Shown here: positions 1-9,700 of the stretch, piece after piece
How positions within the stretch are numbered: position 1 is the stretch's first letter
Layout of the letters: each line of letters starts with the position of its first letter
NCBI RefSeq assembly: GCF_000003605.2
Contig: NW_003125933.1
Coordinates: 15,748 to 43,856 of the forward strand
Reading direction: 5' to 3'
Length of the DNA: 28,109 bases
From: Saccoglossus kowalevskii
Taxonomy: Eukaryota > Hemichordata > Enteropneusta > Harrimaniidae
Translations under genes and position numbers: made by a program
The notes under the pieces: generated by a model
The model's database searches: none
What the model was told of the DNA's origin: nothing
The model's input: only the letters and a program-made list of their open reading frames with translations

Positions 1-64
1 TCTTTGTACAACTTTATAATCAAATAACGGGGACTGTGACATTTCATGTCTTGTCTGTTTCTAG

Positions 65-275
65 ATTGACTGGGCTAAATGTTCTTCTGATAACTGCGCA
101 CTTGGTTTAATGATGTATCATAGTTATAATGACACAGACATCAACAGCTTCAGTCAACAGTACAACTTCCATGGCTCAGGGGGTGCAGGCTTTCATAAAA
201 CAGGAATGACCAAGTTAGCCCACCCACAACAAAATACTTGGATCATGAATGTACAGGAAATGTGGCAGAAACAAG
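65..275 (+). CDS. GH38-like gene, exon A (first visible)
   Basis: Acceptor TTTCTAG precedes ATT; donor AAG/GTGAGT follows. The exon is open for 70 codons and ends in phase 1. It starts IDWAKCSSDN and contains two Cys near the start and a Gly-rich GSGGAG stretch. Upstream exons are outside the window. Confidence 0.75.
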
Positions 276-2252
276 GTGAGTCTTAACCTTTGTTGAACAA
301 TGTGTATCAACAGTGTTCTAATTGGATTCAGCTATCCACCTGCTTTTGTTTTGGTCTTCAGAGTGACTCTGTTGGGTTTTGCAAGGTTTATATTTCTTGA
401 TGTAAAACAATGACCTAAGAAACCCCCATTTGTCAGTTATTTGATTTGGTATATTATGAGGATTTGAATTGGAGTTAAGTACTAGCCTATAAAGGTCAGT
501 TGCAATTGGATGTACTCTTCATTCTCCAAAATTGATTTGACTGGACAGTCCCCAGACATATTTTGGAATGGCTAGTCTCCGGAAATTAATTACAATCACC
601 AGTCTCCAGTAATTAATATCAATCACCAGTCTGCAGTAATTAACTGGACTAGCCTTTCACTAGTGTCACCAAAAATCAGCAGTTGTGTGTTTCATTCTCA
701 GATGGTTCATGTAGCTTCATTACCAAGCTTTCCTTCCCTGACAACCAAAGTTGGGTATACTATGGAGCTCCTAAGGTTCTTTGGACTAAGATGGAGGTAA
801 CACAGATTAAGAAGACTACAGGTATACTTAATTAATGTATTGAATTTTCACACAATTGTGATTTTCTCACCATTTTTAACCATCATATTTAATTGTCATT
901 GATATATTATCATTATCATGTATGGAAATATGAAATTTATAAAATTTGATCTTGAACACCATTCCTAAAAGTTTGCAAATGCCTGCAACTTGCATTGGTA
1001 AAATCACATACAGACATTACTCCACCCAGGTCAAGAAAAGTAATTTGTTGCTGCATGGGAAGTTGGGTTACAATGGTTAGTTCATAATACGGAAAATATA
1101 AAAATTATGAAAATAATAATAGAAAATAATGATATGAAAATAATATTATTTAAGAATGAGGATTTTCAAGAATATCTACAAAATAAAATAGGCCCGTAAC
1201 AGATAAGTTTTGAGTTTTCTTGGGTGCTCTGTTGCTGTGTTCGTGTCAGATTAGAAAGGCAATTTTATAATAAGCCTTTTTTTCATTTGTTGTACATCTT
1301 CCAGAAATATCTACCAAAATGTTATAAATCAACTTTTAGTAATTAAAACATTTTTTCCATATTAATATAAACACAAATATTAATAGGTATCGTGGATGTC
1401 TACAATACAAAGCAACATGTTTTGTACAAAACTTGTTATTGTTTAAAATTTATCTATTCCTGCTGACTGGAAGAAAATAACATGCACGGATACCCATTTT
1501 GTGGTAACTAAGCAAACTCAAACCCCACCATGAATAAACCTGATTAATTCTGCCAATAATTTATTTGCTTATAGGCATTGATATTGAGATTAACTATTTC
1601 AATAAGACATCTACAAGGTTACCAGAATCTATGATGTACAACTTTTTTCCTGCTGCCATGGCTGGTTACCAATGGAAACTGTATAAGATGGGAGGAGGAC
1701 TTGTTGATCCAATGAATGTTGTTTTGAATGGAAGTCAAATGTTGCACGGTAAGTAAAAAAAGCAAGTAAGTCTCTACCTGTAATTTTCACCACCTTGCTC
1801 AGTTCAAGGAATCACATCTCAAATGGTTGCATGTTCCTCTGTAATGAGCATTTGAAATAAAACTTGGCACACATTCTGCACCACATGACATTTTAGTTTA
1901 GTTTGAGGAAGGTGACGTTTGATGATGAAATGATCAGTAACTTTAAATTATATAACTTGTTGATAAATATTGAAAATTTTATGTTTCAGGAATCCAAGAT
2001 GGTGTACGTTATTCAAAACCCGGTTCTCATGGTATTAAAATAACCTCACCTGATATACCAGTGGTCGGCATAGTAACAGAAAATCATGCTGCTTCACCAT
2101 ACACTGTGCCTTTAAATCCGTTGAGTGTTTTGCCATTAGGAATGGCTTATAACTTTTTTAATAATATTTGGGACACTAATTATATATTATGGTATCCATT
2201 CCAGAGAGGAGATGAAAGCTTCAAGGCTCGATTTAGACTCAGTTTACTTTGA
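65..2252 (+). CDS. GH38-like/DUF5054-type protein, C-terminal part (4 exons, 5' partial)
   Basis: Four exons join in frame: 65-275, 702-821, 1575-1748 and 1990-2252, giving 255 residues and a TGA stop. All internal junctions are phase 1 with good AG acceptors and GT donors. The product is soluble in what is visible (no membrane segment), rich in Trp and Tyr, with several N-x-S/T sites (NDT, NKT, NGS), which fits a secreted or lysosomal protein. The C-terminus reads YNFFNNIWDTNY then LWYPF and a final RFRLSL. This resembles the end of the alpha-mannosidase-like (GH38-like, DUF5054) proteins, where an NNLWGTNYxxWYPF-like block precedes a final Arg/Phe-rich strand. That family call is from memory of the motif and is moderate. 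The catalytic N-terminal part would lie upstream of the window, so no active-site residues can be judged. Confidence 0.55.
573..649 (+). repeat. Tandem repeat, 27-nt unit, about 3 copies
   Basis: In the first intron the block TAGTCTCCGGAAATTAATTA.., CAGTCTCCAGTAATTAATAT.., CAGTCTGCAGTAATTAACTG.. recurs at 573, 600 and 627 with few mismatches. The third copy is truncated. The rest of the 276-701 intron shows nothing else. Confidence 0.75.
702..821 (+). CDS. GH38-like gene, exon B
   Basis: Acceptor TTCATTCTCAG, donor ACAG/GTATAC; 120 nt, phase 1 to phase 1. It encodes a Trp/Tyr-rich block including SWVYYGAPKVLW, with a beta-strand look. The exon is too short for standard ORF finding but keeps the frame of both neighbours. 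Confidence 0.75.
822..1574 (+). other. Intron, no further feature seen
   Basis: This 753-nt AT-rich intron lies between exons B and C. I see no coding potential, repeat array or transposon end in it. Confidence 0.6.
1575..1748 (+). CDS. GH38-like gene, exon C
   Basis: Acceptor TTGCTTATAG, donor CACG/GTAAGT; 174 nt, phase 1 to 1. It encodes GIDIEINYFNKTSTRLPES and further, including LPESMMYNFFPA, which resembles the family's 'xRLPEA' type block. The ATG-like start inside it is not the real start. Confidence 0.8.
1990..2252 (+). CDS. GH38-like gene, terminal exon D
   Basis: Acceptor ATGTTTCAG; open to TGA at 2250-2252. The NNIWDTNYILWYPF block and the last residues RFRLSLL sit at the very end, as expected for the C-terminus of a GH38-like/DUF5054 protein. 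A poly(A) signal follows 113 nt after the stop. Confidence 0.8.
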
Positions 2253-2364
2253 ACAGCTTTTTGTATAAGAGAGGGTTTCAGGTTAAAGAAAGTTATCTCA
2301 GTGTTTGATCAGATTTTAATGTTCATCACCCAATGTTGATGATATATCTTGCAATGCAGGTGAT

Positions 2365-2370
2365 AATAAA
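2365..2370 (+). terminator. Poly(A) signal AATAAA of the GH38-like gene
   Basis: AATAAA lies 113 nt after the TGA. It is followed from about 2390 by a GT-rich stretch (GTGTTGTAGTGTCTGGTATG), as expected of a downstream cleavage element. Confidence 0.65.
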
Positions 2371-2399
2371 CTAATACAAAAATTGCTTACCAGTGTTGT

Positions 2400-3300
2400 A
2401 GTGTCTGGTATGTCCTGTGTATGGAGTAGGGGATGAACTTGTGAACTTTGTGAAAAACATTCTTGTGGATGGGTAGATTAATTGGGGTAAATGTCAATTG
2501 TGAAGAAATTTCAAATTTCTCCACCTCACTTTTGTTTCAATTCGTTTCAAGTGGATAACCCCTTATTATCTTTGCCATCAGACTGTGGTTTGTCACTTCA
2601 CCCAGATTTTCAGCTTTGGTACTTTTGGTATTTTGTACTGTTCCCAAAACAAGGCATTTTGAGATTCATTCAACCGAATTGGCAAAAAGTGCTTCACCTC
2701 GGGGGACTGCTGACATGTTCCTAGTTGCAGGAGAATATACTTCCATATTACTTTATGCAAAGCCTTTGCTAAAAGTAAGTGAGAAGAAGCAGGGGTAGAG
2801 ATCTAGGTTAGATGCAAGAAAAATTAACAGTTACATGAATGTGGACAGCTCACAGGTGTGCTTGCATGACATGTATCAGCTTACTCCAAGAACTTTCTAG
2901 TGACTTTCTTGAGGAAAAAAAATGAGGAACAAGAAAAGAGTTAGTGTGGCAACATATGTGTGACAGGTCATAGTAAAGTAAGTTCATTGAACAGTGATCT
3001 AAACCCAGACACTCAGACTTGAAAAAACATCATTTTTGACCCGGACAACCACATATTGTGTCATTTGTGACCCAGATGAAAAGATATAGTCAGCTATGCA
3101 TCTTGGTCCCAGTGCTTCTCCGTTTTTTATGCGTATATACAAGGCTTTCTAATTTCCATATGAATTCATCCACCTTTCAAATTACTACCGTTTCATCGTA
3201 TCAAAGGCATAAATTTATCAACCTGTAACTTTGGTTGCCTATAATAAATCGTTTCAAATCAATGCAGCATCTTTGACCCTCAGCTATATTTTGTTCACCC
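2400..3300. other. Intergenic region, nothing recognised
   Basis: Two overlapping short plus-strand ORFs exist around 2491-2798, but neither has a recognisable domain nor good splice signals. The region may hold eroded 5' parts of the following retroelement. No gene is supported. Confidence 0.4.
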
Positions 3301-3754
3301 ACACCTCATCATCCCAACATGTTTTGTCTGTGGCAAGAAATAGAAAATCATAGTGCACCACAAACCAGCAGATCAATACAAACCAATACTACTTGGGCAA
3401 CCCCAAGCCACAATCATCATCTGGTACTTCATCTGTATGTACATCACCTGTAAACTCAGCTCAGATCTGTTAGAAATTCAACAATGGTACACGCAGCAGT
3501 TCCTGTCAAGTCAGATGCATTCACAAGTGCCCTTGTATGCTCTGTCATTGACCATGGTTTGTAAAGTCACGGCAGTAGCTGAGCCAACATCACTGCACGC
3601 CATTGCACCATCTCTACCTGACCACCCAGACAAAGTATTTATGGCATCACAACTACGCAAATCTTGGTGTTCACCAGCATTTTAAAACTACATCCAATGC
3701 AAAATCTACACTTGACAAGCCATCACTAAATTCTTTCTGAAGGAGAGCACACCA

Positions 3755-4280
3755 TTCGACTCACTGCCACTGCCTATTTTCTTAGTTAATTCTCTCAGTC
3801 TTCATCCAAAGAAGACTGGTGCTCCATACCTTTTCAACCAGCTAGCCAAAGCAATTCACCGGATCCTCACCCAGCAAGCAAACACACAAAATCTCAAATA
3901 CGACTATTTGGCAGTCGCCCTTCCCTTACATGCATATATGCCTTCACATTGAACAATATGCTATCAGTCTACAAAGAACTGAGTGTTCCCATCAGCAAAA
4001 AATTTTCGATGGCCCCTTATCTACACGCACATTCCTCTGGATTGAATTGGACACAGTAAAAATGATCATCAGACTCCCAGACGACAAGTTACATGACTTA
4101 CTACAAGCTCTTATCGCTTATTGGCACTTTTAGCTTTGCCAGCTGGACTAATTATTTTAGCCACATGATCAATGTCAGAACATTAAACAGCATCATAGGA
4201 TTGACTGAAAACGTCCGACTATATGTTCAGTGGTGGTGCGATTTTCTACCATCTTGGTATGGCTCTGCACTGGTCACCTG
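3755..4280 (+). pseudogene. DIRS-type reverse transcriptase/RNase H fragments
   Basis: The pieces lie in at least two frames. The 'FLGIELDTVKM' consensus of DIRS-type RT reads FLWIELDTVKM here, and the RLPxDKL motif follows directly. The QWWxDFLPSWxG motif that usually follows is intact. Internal stops and a lost segment between RLPDDKL and the RNase H-side block show that it cannot encode an active enzyme. Confidence 0.8.
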
Positions 4281-4639
4281 GCCAGACGCTAGAAGTGTTC
4301 ACAAATGCTTCAGGTTCCATTGGTTGTGGGGCTTTTACATTAGCCATTTGTTAAATATATCCATATTTCCCAACCACAATTGAGTGGAAAGAAATGTATT
4401 CTATTTTCATTTCTTATTCAATTCGGGGGAATTTCTGTCATGATCAACACATATTGTTTCGCTGTAATAATGAAGCTTTTGTAAACCTATGGAAGAAAGG
4501 ATCAACACAGTATTCAAATATCATGCGCCTTGTTCAGGCAATCTTCTCTGTCACTGCAAAAAAGAACTTTATGTCATCATTGCCAATATTAGTCGCATTG
4601 ATAACTCTATTGCTGATTCACTTTCTCCTTTACAGTTTC

Positions 4640-5300
4640 AATGCTTCGAGCAGCTGGTTTCAACAGCAGACCACGTCGCTACACCAATTCCACCTGATCT
4701 ACTGCAAGAGCAGTTCATAGCTTAGAACTGCCGGCCACATATTCAAATGCACAAATCATAGCAGCCCAAGCACAATCATACATGCAATACAGCATCGCAG
4801 AGTCAACCCCTCAAACCTACCTATTTGGTCAAAACCACTTCTACTACTTCTGTTACCTGCACTGTTTACCAGCATACCCAGTCACACCACAAGCGACCAT
4901 TCTCTACACCACACACCTAGCTCAGAATGGCCTAAAATACAAAACCATTAAAATCTACCTGACAGTCATTATCCATCTACACAGTGACTTAACCAGATAA
5001 CACCTCTGATCATGTACAGTTGCAACAGACACAACTTGACATCAACAGATTGCTAGGGGATTTGACTAAAAAAACATGATTGACTTTCAACATTCTATGA
5101 AAGAATCGCTCCATTCACACAAATGACAAGTTCACGATTTGACAGTCGCCTTCTTCAAATTTCTGCAAGTCAGTAAATACTTCACAACATCCCCTCTGCA
5201 TTTTGACCCATACCTTACTGGTAGAAGATATAACATGTGCAATCGAGCCACAAGTCCTGTTGCCTGTTTCCAAAACCGTTACATTTCACCATTGCTGTAT
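4640..5300 (+). pseudogene. Tyrosine recombinase fragment of the DIRS-type element
   Basis: The N-terminal core-binding region (STPQTYLFGQNHFYYF, then LPAYPVTPQATILYTTHLAQ) is clear. It is followed, after a stop at 4998-5000 and a frame change, by FFKFLQVSKYFT. In active members the equivalent reads FFGFLRVSEFT, with the Arg being the first catalytic residue; here it is Gln. The distal HxxR and Tyr motifs were not found. Confidence 0.75.
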
Positions 5301-5345
5301 CATTAAAGTTGCACCATCATTCACCTCAGTCTATGCCAGGCAAAT

Positions 5346-5490
5346 AGGCGCGGATCTAGGATTCTGGAATGGGGGGGGGGGCGATAAGTTGGCCGAAGTC
5401 AAAGTTCGCGAGCGCCGATGGCGCGAAGCCCTGTTGGTTGTTAAAAATAGGGGGGCCGCGGTCTCCTCGCCCCCTCTAAATCCACCAATG
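5346..5490. mobile_element. GC-rich insertion inside the DIRS relic
   Basis: A block far richer in GC than its surroundings begins GCGCGGATCTAGGATTCTGG, contains an 11-G run, GCGCC/GCGCG motifs and ends near CCCCCTCTAAATCCACC. The composition jump and its position within the recombinase relic suggest a nested short non-autonomous element. Its class was not identified, and no target duplication was confirmed. Confidence 0.4.
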
Positions 5491-5749
5491 TGTGCCATTC
5501 ATTCATACGCCTTCCAGTTTCATGTTGGCCCACACTGTTGACATGAGCCAGAATGCAACATCTGCGCCTATACACAACCCATAGCTTGGATGGGCAGTGA
5601 CAACCATATCAGAGGCACCTTGTTGTGCTACACGAACTCTCAATGTCGCTTGTGACTTGCATGCTGGCATTTTGTATTCCAAATTATGTTTCAGTATTTG
5701 TGTCATTCTATGATGCTACAATTGGCCATCCAACACTGTACCTGCTCAT

Positions 5750-6650
5750 TTTTACCTTGTTCCATTTATTTACAATGAACTGGATTTCGCTTTAGACATT
5801 TACCTTGACATTTCTTGTATCGTTTTTTTCACGTTCAGTTTTGTCCACCTTGTCTTTCATTATAAAAATCACGTGCAACATTACAGTTATGTAATTAATG
5901 CACAAAACATTTTCAGGTTCACCCATTTCCTTGGCTTGTTTACAGCCATCTCATAATTGTTGGCTTGTCATTGCAGTGCATGCAGGCAGGCACCACTCGA
6001 TTTACACGCTACCACTTATTGTGAATAGAGTCCAACATACAAACGTGCACGGAACTGGTAACCACGATGATAGTCAAGTGGTTACCCCTGTGGTGACTGG
6101 ACTCTATCGACTACCATGCTAATCTCTTCATGATGTGAATCAAATTTGCGGTTAACATCACGAAGCAGGTTTCGGATGACACTCACATCCCCTTCTGCTT
6201 TCAGCCAAGACGTTCTTAGCAGTAATTGTCATTCATTGTATTAGGGAATTACACCATCAGTCATATTGTATATGTAGGGTATCAACGAGGCACACACAGT
6301 CATGCCAATGTTAAAAAACAGTAGACACACTTTTCACGTACGTACTTTAATGAGCTGATCATAATTAAATCGCAAATGTGTTGAGAGGTAAGATATGACA
6401 TAATTCAAAATGTATGCTGCTTATGTATATAAGAAGAGATTATAACAGTCGTTTAATTGTTTACACATTTTGCTCATTTTCAATCATTGTTAATGAAATA
6501 TAAATGTTGCAAAACGAAGTTCACAACATCATTATATTTAAATAATTAGGTATGCGAACTCGTTAGTTTACAATATATGCATATAGCATTGGCACGTCTT
6601 CAAAAGGCATAATGAGTGTGTTATAATAATATTGTTATAAGTTGATTGCT
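5750..6650. other. Intergenic region between convergent gene ends
   Basis: No coding region is supported. It contains the fold-back at 6025-6107 and otherwise AT-rich sequence. The two flanking genes point toward each other across the DIRS relic and this gap. Confidence 0.5.
6025..6107. repeat. Nested inverted repeat (fold-back)
   Basis: The outer arms ATAGAGTCCA (6025-6034) and TGGACTCTAT (6098-6107) are perfect complements. Inner arms GGTAACCAC (6057-6065) and GTGGTTACC (6078-6086) form a perfect 9-bp stem with a 12-nt loop. Together they make a stem-loop or the core of a small fold-back transposon. Confidence 0.7.
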
Positions 6651-6651
6651 A

Positions 6652-6657
6652 TTTATT
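6652..6657 (-). terminator. Candidate poly(A) signal of the cadherin gene
   Basis: TTTATT on the plus strand is AATAAA on the minus strand, starting 15 nt after the TAA stop. This would give an unusually short 3' UTR. TTTAAT (ATTAAA on minus) at about 6451 is an alternative. Confidence 0.35.
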
Positions 6658-6672
6658 ATGAAGCAATTTGGT

Positions 6673-6767
6673 TTAATTCTCTTCTTTCTCTATAGCAGAT
6701 TCTGATGACGACGCAGATCCTGATGACGACGTCACTTCTTTACTAAACATTTCACGGTTTTCATATT
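6673..6767 (-). CDS. Cadherin gene exon 31 (terminal)
   Basis: It starts in phase 1 after acceptor TTTTTGCAG, encodes YENREMFSKEVTSSSGSASS and a Ser/Glu-rich end, and stops at TAA 6673-6675. It holds a YENR (YxN) motif. Confidence 0.87.
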
Positions 6768-9700
6768 CTGCAAAAATTCAATTACATAAATGGTAAATGA
6801 TCTGCACGATCGTACACATTTATTATCACATCGTATCACAATACATATATCATTACATCATATGAAATTATAACCAATTTTGTATGGATATAATCAACAA
6901 CATTAATGTGACAAGTATGTTTTGGTGTGCTTACCATGTGTTGTCAGTTCAGGTTGAATATTCTGAAGGTGAATATATTCATGTGATAAGCCAAGTTGTT
7001 CTGAAGGAGTTACACGTTCATGGTTTGTATCTGTTTTCAAAATCATACTGTATTAGTGTGATATATTTCTAAAATAGAATTATCTTAACAGAATCGTTAT
7101 ACAATGATTATAGTTCCAAAAAGAACAATAACAAATATATCAAGATTATAATACTTCACGTCTCCATATACGGAGAACATACGGATATTATTCTAAAAAA
7201 TGCATGAATGTTGTGCAGTGATCGTGAATAATGTTGGGAGGACGTTGATGATGATGCTGTGCGGTCTAAACTTTCAAACACAATTGTACAGGGTTTTACA
7301 GATGATTGAATTTTCTTGTATTCCTGGTGTATGTTTATTAATATCATCACGTGTATTATTGGCACTAAATACTTGCACTGTCACCAGCACTGCAATTTGT
7401 ACATAATTTATTGAACTATTACGATTAGTGACAACATTACGTACTGTCTAACTCACATTTCATCTCTATTATTACTACCACTTCTATGCACATATTCGGT
7501 ACTTGGTCTCCTTGAATGTGACCATGACTATTAGAACCAACAGCTCCCTGTCATATGTCATCAATACTACTACCATCTCCAATACAATTTAAATTACGTA
7601 CCTCCTTCGCTATCACCACCTTCTCTCATTTCAATATATTGTGAATTTTCAATATTATCAGGATTCATTTTAAGGTATTCTCCTAAATCCTGCTGCTCAT
7701 CGGAACTGTTTGCAAACAAAACAAAAGAGAATTAAATAAATGTTTCCACGGCAACTAGCGCAATGTCTTTCCCAACATCGTGAAATATGTCCATAAATTG
7801 TTCTCTGGCAAAGGTGAATACTCTTTCCGACAATTCATGATGCAATGACAACTGGGTCTAGGTATCTACCAAGATATAATTGATTGGTCTTTGTATCAAG
7901 GACAATCCTTAAATGTTTAAGAATATTCGCCCATAACTTGTTTTAGCTAGTAGTGATGATAAGGACTTCCTAAAATGTCTATCTGCATCAATCAATTGAA
8001 CATTGCCTAAAGGGTAACATCATCTAAAAGTTGACATGAACATTAGTCCACAATCTTTCCGGTTATCTCGCGTATGGACAAACGCCAGCAAAAATACAAC
8101 ATCCTTGCCAGATAAACATATATCACTTCCATATGAGATACAATGTTTAAGGTAAAGCACTTAGTGGTTATGGGATCTTTTTGAGCCCGAATGTCACTCA
8201 TACATTGCAATACGAGTAAAGTAAACAAGATATAGTTACTCTTGATTGTTAATTGGTTGCTTATATGCATCTGATTTTGTTGGCGTCGTTGCAGTGTACA
8301 TACTCTCATGGAATTCTACTTTCTTTCGAGGTGGCAGATTAGGTGCTGGTAGACCGAGGTTCTCCTAAACACAATTCATGAATCAAAACATAGAAATAGT
8401 CAATAATGCTCACCATTTCAATTATTAGCAATTTCTTATAATATACAATCGAAATTACTGGCACATATAAAAATATGAAACACGAGGAACGATTATATTT
8501 ACCTGACTTTTCTGTTTAATTTTCTTCATTCTACAGCAAACAATAAAGATTTAAGTTAATATATTTAATTAGTTTTTCCTACTCACATATTTTTTTTCCA
8601 GAACGGGTGAAAATGTTATGACACATGCCATTCAAAATTATTGTTAACTTTTTCAATGTTTCTCTGCTATAAACACAATACAATATAAGATATATACATA
8701 GATTTGAAGGCATTATAATCAACAAATAATATAAACTGCACGTTAGGTCAATGCTGCTTCACACCTACCACTTAATTAATCTTTAGAAACTAATGGATTA
8801 CATTAAAATGTTTGCGATGAGGTTTTGTTAGATACATATGTTGTGTATATTTAGCTGCTATATATGTTCACATACTTATATTATAGTCACTGAAATGGGA
8901 AATTCATGTGGAATGTTGTTGTGATGAGGTGGAAAAGATGACAATGGTAAATTCAAACTAAATGGACCAATTCTAAATATAAGTTTAAGGTCAAATCAAA
9001 GCATCTTGCTCACTTTGATTGTTTTATGTATTGTTTGGTTACATAGAAAATGAATTCCATCATGTATAAGCAAACTATAAATGCCACGTTAATGATTTAA
9101 ATTCCATATATTTTACACGTTTGTAAAATTCATCTCGACGATTTTCTGTTCATTTCGAGATTTCACGATTTTGAACTTGATTTTCGTTTTTATAGCTCCA
9201 AGTCGGAATGCCGATTATTAAGAGTGGAATATTGCATTGCGATATCTTTACTTTTTGTAATACCCCAAAACAATCGCGTTTATCGCATCCAACGTTATGT
9301 TTTTACGTCACTACGACAATATGACCTGTTTTACGTCCGATTTCAGGCAAAACAAGGATCTCGCAGTAAACGGAAGATGGTCTATTTTTTTTGTTTAATA
9401 ATATAAATTGTCATTGCCTTAGTTCCTGATCAAAAGTTTGTTCCCAAATATTTTGTTTTTGTTAGTGTCGTCAAAGGTTTAATATCAGAGATGAAATGTT
9501 GGATGAACACTGAATGATGGTTTAATAATCTTCTTTACTGACAGTGCATGGTTTGAAATGATTACAACAGCGGAACCAATTACATGACGTGCGTGACAGT
9601 TCGCCAACCCATACTGTGTTGCTATGAGTCACGTGATACAAATGTACGTCAAATATTTTACCTACCGAAATACGTGTAGTACTACCACGACAACCAACAC

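Larger units (their letters stand above)
3300..5750 (+). mobile_element. Decayed DIRS-type (tyrosine recombinase) retrotransposon
   Basis: Fragments in several frames follow the order of a DIRS-like polyprotein. A CFVCGK zinc-knuckle-like piece (3320-3337) may be gag. RT fragments follow: PFDSLPLPIF...HPKKTGAPY (about 3755-3850) and LWIELDTVKM/RLPDDKL (about 4040-4110). An RNase H-side block VRLYVQWWCDFLPSWYG lies at about 4215-4270. The tyrosine recombinase starts with an N-terminal SAM-like region (ILYTTHLAQNG, KTIKIYLTVI; about 4780-5000) and continues with the start of the catalytic domain (FFKFLQVSKYFT; about 5150-5200). Several stops and frame changes separate the pieces, so the copy is dead. 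Split direct or inverted terminal repeats were not identified, and the edges are approximate. Ngaro or another YR retroelement is an alternative. Confidence 0.8.

Noticed and set aside
5503-5706. Minus-strand 67-codon ORF
   Set aside because: It lies in the DIRS relic, with no recognisable domain; likely a chance frame on the opposite strand.
7156-7365. Minus-strand ORF as a tail exon of the cadherin gene (acceptor CACCAG near 7317)
   Set aside because: In the required phase it stops after about 17 codons, whereas exons 6935-7030 and 6673-6767 continue the chain with good signals and matching phases.
7440-7560. Minus-strand open stretch starting GAVGSNSHGH as a tail exon
   Set aside because: It is open only in phase 0, while phase 1 is required after exon 29; no good donor follows.
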